Source of the DNA: Flavobacterium sp.
GTDB lineage: Bacteria > Bacteroidota > Bacteroidia > Flavobacteriales > Flavobacteriaceae
Assembly: GCA_016714905.1 (NCBI GenBank)
Contig: JADKBW010000029.1
Coordinates: 1-32,192 of the forward strand
Reading direction: 5' to 3'
DNA: 32,192 bases
Both the position numbers and the translations under genes were made by a program. Each line of letters begins with the position of its first letter. The first letter of the stretch is position 1. Under the pieces are notes generated by a model. That model saw nothing but the letters and a program-made list of their open reading frames with translations, had not been told where the DNA came from and ran no database searches. Shown piece by piece: positions 7,482 to 14,255 of this stretch.

Positions 7482-7516
7482 ATAACTGAATTTTCAACAA
7501 TAAATCTACACTGCCC

Positions 7517-8800
7517 ATGCCTATCACTGCCAATAACCCGAAGAGAAAATCTTGGTTAGACGTACCTCAAGATTCTGATTTCCCAATTCAAAATATTCCG
7601 TTCGGCGTATTTATCACTAAAGACGATGTTATAACTATCGGGACAAGAATTGGAGATTACGCCATCGATTTAGGTGCGCTGCAACAACTCAATTATTTCG
7701 AAGGTATTGAGCTGACTGATGATATGTTCATGCAAGACACTTTAAATGATTTTATCTCAGATGGAAAGAAAACATGGCGTTTGGTTCGGAATAGAATTGC
7801 TGAAATTTTTGATGCAACCAACGCTAAGCTTAGAGATAATGAAGATCACAAAACTATCGTAGTATTTGGTATTGATGAAGTTGAAATGCAATTGCCTGTG
7901 CTCATTGGTGATTACACCGATTTTTATTCTAGTAAAGAACATGCAACCAATGTGGGCACCATGTTCCGCGATCCAAATAATGCTTTACTACCGAACTGGC
8001 TGCACATTCCAGTTGGATATCACGGTAGAAGTTCAACAATAGTTCCGTCTGGAATTCCAGTGCATCGACCGATGGGACAAACTTTACCTATTGGCGAAAA
8101 CACGCCAGTTTTTGGACCATCACGTTCCATCGATTTTGAACTCGAAATGGGTTTTATCACCACCGACGCCAACATCATGGGCGAAAACATCCCCGTGCAT
8201 GAAGCAGAAGATTATATTTTCGGCATGGTGTTACTCAACGATTGGAGCGCACGAGATATTCAAAAATGGGAATACGTGCCACTCGGACCTTTTCTAGCTA
8301 AAAACTTCGCCACGTCAATTTCACCTTGGGTTGTCACCATGGATGCCTTAGAACCGTTTAGAACGAAAGGACCAAAGCAAGATCCAACGCCACTACCCTA
8401 TTTACAGCAAAAAGGGAAATACGCTTTTGATATCAATTTAGAAGTGCAAATTGAACCAGAAAACGCAGAAGCCACCACCGTCTCCAACTCCAATTTCAAA
8501 TATATGTATTGGTCGATGAGTCAACAATTAGCGCATCACACTTCCAACGGATGTCGCGTCAATTCAGGCGATATGATGGGTTCTGGAACGATTTCAGGTC
8601 CTACGGCAAACAGTTTCGGCTCGATGTTGGAACTCACCTGGAATGGCAAAAACCCAATCATCATGAAAGACGGAAGTGAACGCAAATTTATCAATGACAA
8701 CGATACCGTAATCATGAAAGGGTTTTGCAAAAACAACGAAATTCGTATTGGTTTTGGGGAAGTTTCTAGCAAGTTATTGCCACCGTTTGTCCGAAAATAA
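7517..8800 (+). CDS. fahA: Fumarylacetoacetase
   Basis: 427 residues, full length for FAH. It hydrolyses fumarylacetoacetate to fumarate and acetoacetate, the last step of tyrosine/homogentisate breakdown. The N-terminal SH3-like domain covers about 1-120 (IQNIPFGVF). The catalytic C-terminal domain has DYTDFYSSKEHA (metal Asp and catalytic His), SIDFELEMGF (metal Glu residues), NDWSARDIQKWEYVPLGPF and NSGDMMGSGTISG. It is a single-gene unit with its own promoter. No other tyrosine-degradation gene is in the window, so this appears to be the pathway's only member here. Its 3' side faces ytxJ across a REP-like element. Confidence 0.96.
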   Translation: MPITANNPKRKSWLDVPQDSDFPIQNIPFGVFITKDDVITIGTRIGDYAIDLGALQQLNYFEGIELTDDMFMQDTLNDFISDGKKTWRLVRNRIAEIFDATNAKLRDNEDHKTIVVFGIDEVEMQLPVLIGDYTDFYSSKEHATNVGTMFRDPNNALLPNWLHIPVGYHGRSSTIVPSGIPVHRPMGQTLPIGENTPVFGPSRSIDFELEMGFITTDANIMGENIPVHEAEDYIFGMVLLNDWSARDIQKWEYVPLGPFLAKNFATSISPWVVTMDALEPFRTKGPKQDPTPLPYLQQKGKYAFDINLEVQIEPENAEATTVSNSNFKYMYWSMSQQLAHHTSNGCRVNSGDMMGSGTISGPTANSFGSMLELTWNGKNPIIMKDGSERKFINDNDTVIMKGFCKNNEIRIGFGEVSSKLLPPFVRK

Positions 8801-8820
8801 TTTTCTTAAGATATAATTTA

Positions 8821-8920
8821 TGGGGCGTTCCCTAGCGGTCGGGCTGTCCGCACTCGCTTTTTTGCTCCACTGCGTTGCGCAAAAAGAGCTCAAACAAATG
8901 CTACCATCCCTAACGCGGGC
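8821..8920. repeat. REP-like intergenic element between convergent fahA and ytxJ
   Basis: The block starts GGGGCGTTCCCTAGCGG and ends ATCCCTAACGCGGGC, so GCGTT/AACGC forms the outer dyad. In the centre a CTTTTTTGC ... GCGCAAAAAG hairpin could terminate transcription both ways. It is clearly more GC-rich than its surroundings and fills almost the entire gap. From memory, elements with the same start (GGGCGTTCCC) and end (TCCCTAACGC) recur between convergent genes in Flavobacterium genomes. Copy number cannot be checked here. Confidence 0.6.
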
Positions 8921-9310
8921 CTAGATTTTCATTCGCAATTCCGCTACTTCAATTGCGCTGTGAGACGCATCGTACACCGACATTCCATTCTTAATCAGCA
9001 ACAATTGCGGCGATTGATGAACAACATCAAATCGTTCTGCTACGGCATTCGAAATATCTCGATGTTCTAACAAATCTAAAAAGTACGGCGTTACTTGATC
9101 TTCCAAATCAAATTCAGATTCAAATTGTTTTAAAGCCATTCGGCTCACACTGCAACGCGTGCTGTGTTTGAAAATCACCACAGGTTTTTCAGAAGAAAGT
9201 AAAATAATCTCATTCAACTGTCCTAAATCTACCAACGGAATCCAATTGATTCTCGTCGTTTTATCTTCCTGATTTTCTGAACTCCCAAATAGCGATGAAA
9301 ACATACTCAT
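8921..9310 (-). CDS. ytxJ: Bacillithiol-system thioredoxin-like protein YtxJ
   Basis: 129 residues, one thioredoxin-like domain of the YtxJ/DUF2847 family. The active-site region is VVIFKHSTRCSVSRMA, with a single Cys (Cys53) followed two residues later by Ser, a monothiol pattern suited to removing mixed disulfides from bacillithiolated proteins. The cis-Pro region is QSPQLLLI. There is no signal peptide, so it is cytoplasmic. It is divergent from clpB, a protein-stress gene. Its presence suggests that the organism makes bacillithiol, but no bsh gene is in the window. MSM offers two near-equivalent ATG starts (9310 or 9304). Confidence 0.85.
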   Translation of the reverse strand: MSMFSSLFGSSENQEDKTTRINWIPLVDLGQLNEIILLSSEKPVVIFKHSTRCSVSRMALKQFESEFDLEDQVTPYFLDLLEHRDISNAVAERFDVVHQSPQLLLIKNGMSVYDASHSAIEVAELRMKI

Positions 9311-9370
9311 TTTGTCGTGTTTTAAGTCAATTTGTCGTCTCTAAATCCTTGATTACAGACACTTTGTCGT
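9311..9370. repeat. Three direct TTTGTCGT repeats in the ytxJ-clpB divergent region
   Basis: TTTGTCGT occurs at 9311-9318, 9331-9338 and 9363-9370, all in one orientation, with start-to-start distances of 20 and 32. They lie just upstream of ytxJ and 80-140 bp before clpB. No TAnnTTTG promoter was found for either gene in this gap. A regulator binding site is possible but unproven. Confidence 0.35.
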
Positions 9371-9450
9371 GATTCTTAGGATGGAACAACAATTGACGAT
9401 TGCGGGCCAAAGTTAACTATTAAAAAACTAACAACTAAACCCAAATTACA

Positions 9451-12054
9451 ATGAACATTAATAAGTTTACGATCAAATCACAAGAAGCGATTCAACAATC
9501 GCAACAGTTGGCGCAAAGCTTTGGGCATCAACAAATAGAAAATGAGCATATTTTTAAAGCGATTTTTGAAGTCGATGAAAATGTAGCGCCTTTTCTACTT
9601 AAAAAACTCAACGTCAATGTGCCGCTATTTTTACAAATCCTAGACAGCACTATACAGAGCTTTCCAAAAGTGTCTGGTGGCGACATTATGTTATCCCGAA
9701 CCGCGAACACCACTTTAAATGAAGCGGAAATCATTGCCAAGAAAATGAACGACGAATTCGTTTCTGTTGAGCATTTAATCTTAGCCATCTTCGCCTCAAA
9801 AAGTAAAGTAGCACAAATACTAAAAGACCAAGGTGTTACCGAAAAAGGACTGCAAGCCGCCATCGACGAATTGCGAAAAGGCGAACGCGTGACTTCAGCA
9901 TCTGCCGAAGAAAACTATAATTCCCTGAACAAGTACGCAAAAAATCTTAATGAACTGGCTAAAAACGGGAAGTTAGATCCTGTCATTGGACGCGATGAAG
10001 AAATTCGACGTGTGTTACAAATCCTAACTAGAAGAACCAAAAACAATCCGATGTTAGTCGGTGAACCTGGTGTGGGTAAAACCGCCATCGCTGAAGGTTT
10101 AGCGCATCGTATTGTTGACGGCGACGTTCCTGAAAACCTCAAAGACAAAATCATTTTTTCGCTTGATATGGGCGCCCTAATCGCTGGCGCCAAGTACAAA
10201 GGGGAATTCGAAGAACGATTGAAATCAGTCGTTAAAGAAGTCACTGCTGCCGAAGGTGATATCGTACTTTTCATTGATGAGATTCACACCCTAGTCGGAG
10301 CCGGCGGTGGCGAAGGCGCTATGGATGCTGCGAATATTCTAAAACCTGCATTGGCGCGTGGCGAATTAAGAGCAATCGGTGCGACAACGCTTGACGAATA
10401 CCAAAAATACTTTGAAAAAGACAAAGCCTTAGAACGTCGTTTTCAAAAAATTATGGTGGAAGAACCAGATACAGAAAGTGCCATTTCGATTTTGCGAGGT
10501 ATCAAAGAAAAATACGAAACGCACCACAAAGTGCAAATTAAAGACGATGCCATTATCGCCGCAGTTGAATTGTCGCAACGCTACATTACCGAGCGTTTTC
10601 TTCCGGATAAAGCCATCGATTTGATGGACGAAGCTGCTTCGAAGTTGCGAATGGAAATCAATTCAAAACCAGAAGAGTTAGATGTCTTCGATCGAAAAAT
10701 CATGCAATTGGAAATCGAAATTGAAGCCATCAAACGAGAGAAAGATGAAGGCAAACTCAAAGGTTTGGGCATGGAACTGGCGAACTTGAAAGAAAGTCGC
10801 AACGAAATCTTCGCCAAATGGAAATCAGAAAAAGATGTTGTTGATAACATCCAAGTAGTAAAGACCGAAATTGAAGATTTTAAATCCGAAGCCGAACGTG
10901 CCGAAAAAGACGGCGATTACGGCAAAGTGGCCGAAATTCGCTATGGCAAAATCAAAGAAGCACAAGAACGATTGGATGCTTTGCAAAAACAGTTGCTCGA
11001 AAATCAATCTGGAACTTCTCTTATTAAAGAAGAAGTGACTCGTGAAGATATTGCAGAAGTCGTTGCCAAATGGACAGGGATTCCTGTCATGAAAATGCTA
11101 CAAGGTGAACGCGAAAAATTGCTAAAACTCGAAGCGGAATTACACAAACGTGTGGTCGGTCAAGAGGAAGCAATTGAAGCCGTGAGCGATGCGGTTCGTA
11201 GAAGTCGTGCGGGTTTACAAGACATGAAAAAACCAGTCGGAACATTCTTGTTCTTGGGAACAACTGGAGTCGGAAAGACCGAATTAGCGAAAGCGCTAGC
11301 TGAATATTTGTTCGATGATGAGAATGCCATGACACGTATCGACATGAGTGAATATCAAGAAAGACACAGCGTGAGTCGATTGGTGGGCGCGCCTCCGGGA
11401 TATGTTGGTTACGACGAAGGCGGACAATTGACGGAAGCGGTTCGAAGAAAACCGTATTCTGTGATTTTGCTGGATGAAATTGAGAAAGCACATCCTGACA
11501 CCTTTAATATTCTTTTGCAAGTGTTGGACGAAGGTCGATTGACGGACAATAAAGGTCGACTAGCAGATTTCAAAAACACCATTATTATCATGACCTCTAA
11601 TATGGGAAGTCAAATTATCCAAGAGAAATTTGAAAACTTAAAAGGTGGCATTGAAGCCGCAACAGAAGCTGCGAAAATAGAAGTTTTGGGATTATTAAAA
11701 CAAACAGTTCGCCCTGAGTTTATTAATAGAATTGATGAAATCGTAATGTTTACACCACTGACCAATGCCAACATTGCGCAAATCGTTGGACTTCAATTAA
11801 AAAGTGTCACCAAAATGTTAGCGCAACAAGGCATCACTATGGATGCAACGCCTGAAGCTATTACTTATCTTTCTCAAAAAGGATATGACCCGCAATTTGG
11901 TGCTCGACCAGTCAAAAGAGTCATTCAAAGAGACGTACTAAACGAATTGTCGAAAGAAATTCTCGCCGGTAAAATTACGACCGATAGTATCGTACTTATT
12001 GACGCTTTTGATGGAAAATTAGTTTTCAGAAATCAAGCGGAATTGGTAAAATAA
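9451..12054 (+). CDS. clpB: ATP-dependent disaggregase ClpB
   Basis: 867 residues, full length. ClpB is a hexameric AAA+ chaperone that pulls polypeptides out of aggregates together with DnaK. The Clp_N repeat domain is at 1-145. NBD1 has Walker A GEPGVGKT at 204-211 and Walker B VLFIDE. The coiled-coil M domain is at about 400-525, and its presence separates ClpB from ClpA/ClpC. NBD2 has Walker A GTTGVGKT at 603-610 and Walker B VILLDE, with the D2-small domain after it (FGARPVKR). No IGF/L loop for ClpP docking is seen. A strong terminator follows. The several long antisense frames within it are shadows. Confidence 0.97.
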   Translation: MNINKFTIKSQEAIQQSQQLAQSFGHQQIENEHIFKAIFEVDENVAPFLLKKLNVNVPLFLQILDSTIQSFPKVSGGDIMLSRTANTTLNEAEIIAKKMNDEFVSVEHLILAIFASKSKVAQILKDQGVTEKGLQAAIDELRKGERVTSASAEENYNSLNKYAKNLNELAKNGKLDPVIGRDEEIRRVLQILTRRTKNNPMLVGEPGVGKTAIAEGLAHRIVDGDVPENLKDKIIFSLDMGALIAGAKYKGEFEERLKSVVKEVTAAEGDIVLFIDEIHTLVGAGGGEGAMDAANILKPALARGELRAIGATTLDEYQKYFEKDKALERRFQKIMVEEPDTESAISILRGIKEKYETHHKVQIKDDAIIAAVELSQRYITERFLPDKAIDLMDEAASKLRMEINSKPEELDVFDRKIMQLEIEIEAIKREKDEGKLKGLGMELANLKESRNEIFAKWKSEKDVVDNIQVVKTEIEDFKSEAERAEKDGDYGKVAEIRYGKIKEAQERLDALQKQLLENQSGTSLIKEEVTREDIAEVVAKWTGIPVMKMLQGEREKLLKLEAELHKRVVGQEEAIEAVSDAVRRSRAGLQDMKKPVGTFLFLGTTGVGKTELAKALAEYLFDDENAMTRIDMSEYQERHSVSRLVGAPPGYVGYDEGGQLTEAVRRKPYSVILLDEIEKAHPDTFNILLQVLDEGRLTDNKGRLADFKNTIIIMTSNMGSQIIQEKFENLKGGIEAATEAAKIEVLGLLKQTVRPEFINRIDEIVMFTPLTNANIAQIVGLQLKSVTKMLAQQGITMDATPEAITYLSQKGYDPQFGARPVKRVIQRDVLNELSKEILAGKITTDSIVLIDAFDGKLVFRNQAELVK

Positions 12055-12070
12055 GAGTCATTTCATAATC

Positions 12071-12105
12071 AAAAAAGCACCTAGATACTCTGGGTGCTTT
12101 TTTAT
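12071..12105. terminator. Bidirectional terminator between clpB and the 12111-12392 gene
   Basis: AAAAAAGCACC and GGTGCTTTTTT form a long stem (12071-12081 with 12093-12103) that extends inward by further pairs around a small loop. A T-run is present on both strands, so it serves both convergent genes. Confidence 0.85.
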
Positions 12106-12110
12106 TGATT

Positions 12111-12392
12111 TCAAGCTGATAGATAAATGCGGTGAATCGGTATTCCAATTCCTCTTTTCAAAATCACGCTCGTATCCGTGACAGCCCAAACTGTAGTCTC
12201 TACCACTTTTTTCGACTGCTTGTCTTCAAAGAAAATTTTAATTTTAGCATGTTCAATATTGCCCAGATAAAGTGCTCTAGTCAAATCGTTGTTGCGTTGA
12301 TTAATCGCAGCTGCTTCATTCAATACTTCATTGTTCGGGAATCTAAGGGTGTAAATAGATTCTTTTTCAATAATTTCAAAATTAGTCTCCAT
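12111..12392 (-). CDS. Conserved small protein of unknown function
   Basis: 93 residues with no signal peptide or membrane helix. The N-terminal half is acidic and helical in character (LNEAAAINQRNNDLTRALYLGNIEHA). The C-terminal half is beta-rich (TTVWAVTDTSVILKRGIGIPIHRI), ending in a pattern seen in small SH3-like or RNA-binding barrels, but that resemblance is only visual. The codon pattern and the shared terminator support a real gene. I do not recognise a characterised family. It probably exists widely in flavobacteria, judging from its well-behaved composition. Confidence 0.7.
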   Translation of the reverse strand: METNFEIIEKESIYTLRFPNNEVLNEAAAINQRNNDLTRALYLGNIEHAKIKIFFEDKQSKKVVETTVWAVTDTSVILKRGIGIPIHRIYLSA

Positions 12393-12603
12393 AATACTTG
12401 TGTTTAAATTAATAGAAAGTAAGCTTTATCTCATAGGCAAAACAATATAGGTTTGAAGTTATTCAATTTGACAACTTATAAAGAAAACAACTAGCACACT
12501 ATTTTCCCTACCTATTTTCCAATTGATTTTATAAGATAATACGATTGGATTGTATTTCTCTTGAAATAATGTGTCAAAAAATACATCGTAATTATTATTT
12601 CCT

Positions 12604-12611
12604 TATTTTTG
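12604..12611 (+). promoter_or_regulatory. TAnnTTTG -7 element before the TonB-C-like gene
   Basis: TATTTTTG lies 20 bases before the ATG at 12632. No -33 TTG is seen at 17-23 spacing. The rest of the 12393-12631 gap is AT-rich without further features I can name. Confidence 0.45.
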
Positions 12612-12631
12612 AAACCATTACAAAGCAAAAC

Positions 12632-13117
12632 ATGAAACATTTATTTTTATTTTTATTCATTGGTTTTTCAATAGCGGCATCGGCACAGGTAACTTCATCC
12701 GAAACCAGTTCACCGACGCCAACAGAGAAAATCTACAGATCTCCGGATGTCGATTTGAAACCGCAAGTTAAAGACGGGAATTATACCTTGTCTATGTTTA
12801 TTAGTGAAAACTTCAAATTTCCTCCAGCGATTAAAAACAAAAAAATCATCATATTTACTAGTTTTATAGTTGAACTAGATGGAAGTATGTCTGAAATTAA
12901 AGCATTCAGTATCAACGTGAAAGACTTAATCAGTTCAAACGTTGTTAAAATTGCTACTGCCGATGAAAAAATCAACGAAGCGGATCAAATTGAAACCATG
13001 AAAGCGGAAGCGGTTCGTGTTCTTAAATTATTCAACAAATCGTGGGAACCTGCTTTGAAAGATGGAAAACCAGTACGATGTTTGTATAACTATCCGATTC
13101 ATTTTAATATCGAATAA
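12632..13117 (+). CDS. Secreted TonB C-terminal-domain-like protein
   Basis: 161 residues. A signal peptide (MKHLFLFLFIGFSIAASAQ) ends at AQ, a typical Bacteroidota cleavage site. The mature part resembles the TonB C-terminal beta-alpha-beta fold: FIVELDGSMSEIKAF, then a helix containing EAVRVLKLF, and the hallmark WEPALKDGKPV before the final strand. It lacks the transmembrane anchor and Pro-rich linker of true TonB, so it is a free periplasmic variant of unknown partner. I chose the ATG at 12632 because it starts the signal peptide. The frame continues upstream to 12545 without supporting features. The next gene begins 14 bp later and may be co-transcribed. Confidence 0.75.
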   Translation: MKHLFLFLFIGFSIAASAQVTSSETSSPTPTEKIYRSPDVDLKPQVKDGNYTLSMFISENFKFPPAIKNKKIIIFTSFIVELDGSMSEIKAFSINVKDLISSNVVKIATADEKINEADQIETMKAEAVRVLKLFNKSWEPALKDGKPVRCLYNYPIHFNIE

Positions 13118-13131
13118 TACAGTCAACCATT

Positions 13132-13602
13132 ATGCTGCTAATGGTGAGAAAATATAAAGAGAGTATCTACTTTGGTTTAGCCTTAGCGATACTCTTTTTT
13201 ATTGAACAGTGGATGGAAATCCGCTTTCTGCTTTTTTCAAATAATATCCAAATCTACATCTTGCTGATTGCCATTCTATTTACGCTCATTGGAATTTGGA
13301 TTGCCAGCAGAATTAGGACTCAAAAAGTGGAAACGTTGGTTATTGAAAAACCCGTTTTTGTTGCTGCAACTGGCCATTTTGAAATAGACCAAAACGAACT
13401 GTCTCGAAGAAAAATAAGCAAACGAGAATTAGAAGTGCTGCATTTAATGGCGGAAGGAAAAAGCAATCAAGAAATTGCGGATGAACTATTTGTTTCATTA
13501 CCCACCATCAAAACACATGCTGCGAATTTGTTCGAGAAATTGGATGTAAGAAGACGCACACAAGCTGTCGAAACTGCCAATCGATTGCGGCTATTGAAGT
13601 AA
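13132..13602 (+). CDS. Membrane-anchored LuxR-type transcriptional regulator
   Basis: 156 residues. Two transmembrane helices (about 11-29 and 40-60) are followed by a short linker and a GerE/LuxR helix-turn-helix at about 92-152 (ISKRELEVLHLMAEGKSNQEIADEL, broken here as SKRELEVLHL and NQEIADELFVSLPTIKTH). There is no receiver domain, so signals would have to come through the membrane part or a partner. Starts at 13132 and 13141 are both possible. The next gene, a DUF4199 membrane protein, is 93 bp away in the same direction, and I recall this pairing from other Bacteroidota. It is a candidate membrane-tethered switch. Confidence 0.85.
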   Translation: MLLMVRKYKESIYFGLALAILFFIEQWMEIRFLLFSNNIQIYILLIAILFTLIGIWIASRIRTQKVETLVIEKPVFVAATGHFEIDQNELSRRKISKRELEVLHLMAEGKSNQEIADELFVSLPTIKTHAANLFEKLDVRRRTQAVETANRLRLLK

Positions 13603-13695
13603 TACTACGACAGCAATTTTTCAAAATCATGCTAAAGTATGAGCGGACTTCAATCCTGTTTTCTCACATTTGTGTTGAACTTAAAATCAAATTAA

Positions 13696-14208
13696 ATGAA
13701 AAATACAATTCTTAAATACGGAGCAATCGCGGGACTAATCACCACCGGGATGATGATTATTTCGACAACCATGCACAACCAAAATCCTGATTTTAAAGGA
13801 AGTGAGATTATTGGCTTTGCAGGTATGTTTATCGCCTTTATTTTTATATTTATTGGAATTAAAAGTTTTCGGGATAAACAGAATAATGGTGTTATTTCGT
13901 TTGGCACTGGATTCAAAATTGGATTTTTAATCAGTCTAATTGCGTCAACAATGTACGTGATCACTTGGATGATTGAGTGCCATTTTTTCTTCCCAGACTT
14001 TATGGAAAAATTTGCAGCTCATGCTATTGAGGAAGCGCAAAGAAGTGGTCAAAGCGCGATGGAAATTGAAGCAACAAAACAAGAAATGAATAAGTACATC
14101 GAATGGTATAAGAATCCGTTTCTTTTGATGGCACTTACCTATACGGAAATACTACCTATTGGTTTGATTATTACCTTGTTCAGTGCTTTAATTTTAAAGA
14201 AAAAATAA
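13696..14208 (+). CDS. DUF4199-family membrane protein
   Basis: 170 residues, about four transmembrane helices (residues 8-27, 36-54, 71-93 and 143-166) with a charged loop at about 105-140 rich in Glu and Gln. The start (MKNTILKYGAIAGLI) and overall layout match the DUF4199 family common in Bacteroidota, whose function is unknown. It follows the membrane-anchored LuxR regulator, which suggests that it is that regulator's target or partner. A strong terminator follows. Confidence 0.8.
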   Translation: MKNTILKYGAIAGLITTGMMIISTTMHNQNPDFKGSEIIGFAGMFIAFIFIFIGIKSFRDKQNNGVISFGTGFKIGFLISLIASTMYVITWMIECHFFFPDFMEKFAAHAIEEAQRSGQSAMEIEATKQEMNKYIEWYKNPFLLMALTYTEILPIGLIITLFSALILKKK

Positions 14209-14210
14209 AA

Positions 14211-14242
14211 AAAACTCCAACGAATTGTTGGAGTTTTTTTTT
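14211..14242. terminator. Bidirectional terminator between DUF4199 gene and M1 peptidase gene
   Basis: AAAACTCCAAC pairs with GTTGGAGTTTT around GAATT. A run of nine or more T follows on the plus strand and an A-run precedes it, so it works for both convergent genes. Confidence 0.9.
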
Positions 14243-14255
14243 ATGGAAACATTTT

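Noticed and set aside
7408..7533. 42-residue N-terminal extension of glyA
   Set aside because: It overlaps fahA and both promoters, and SHMT proteins start near MRHDTTIFDLI.
11087..11591. Long antisense frames inside clpB
   Set aside because: They are shadows of a strongly conserved gene, and their translations have no domain-like character.
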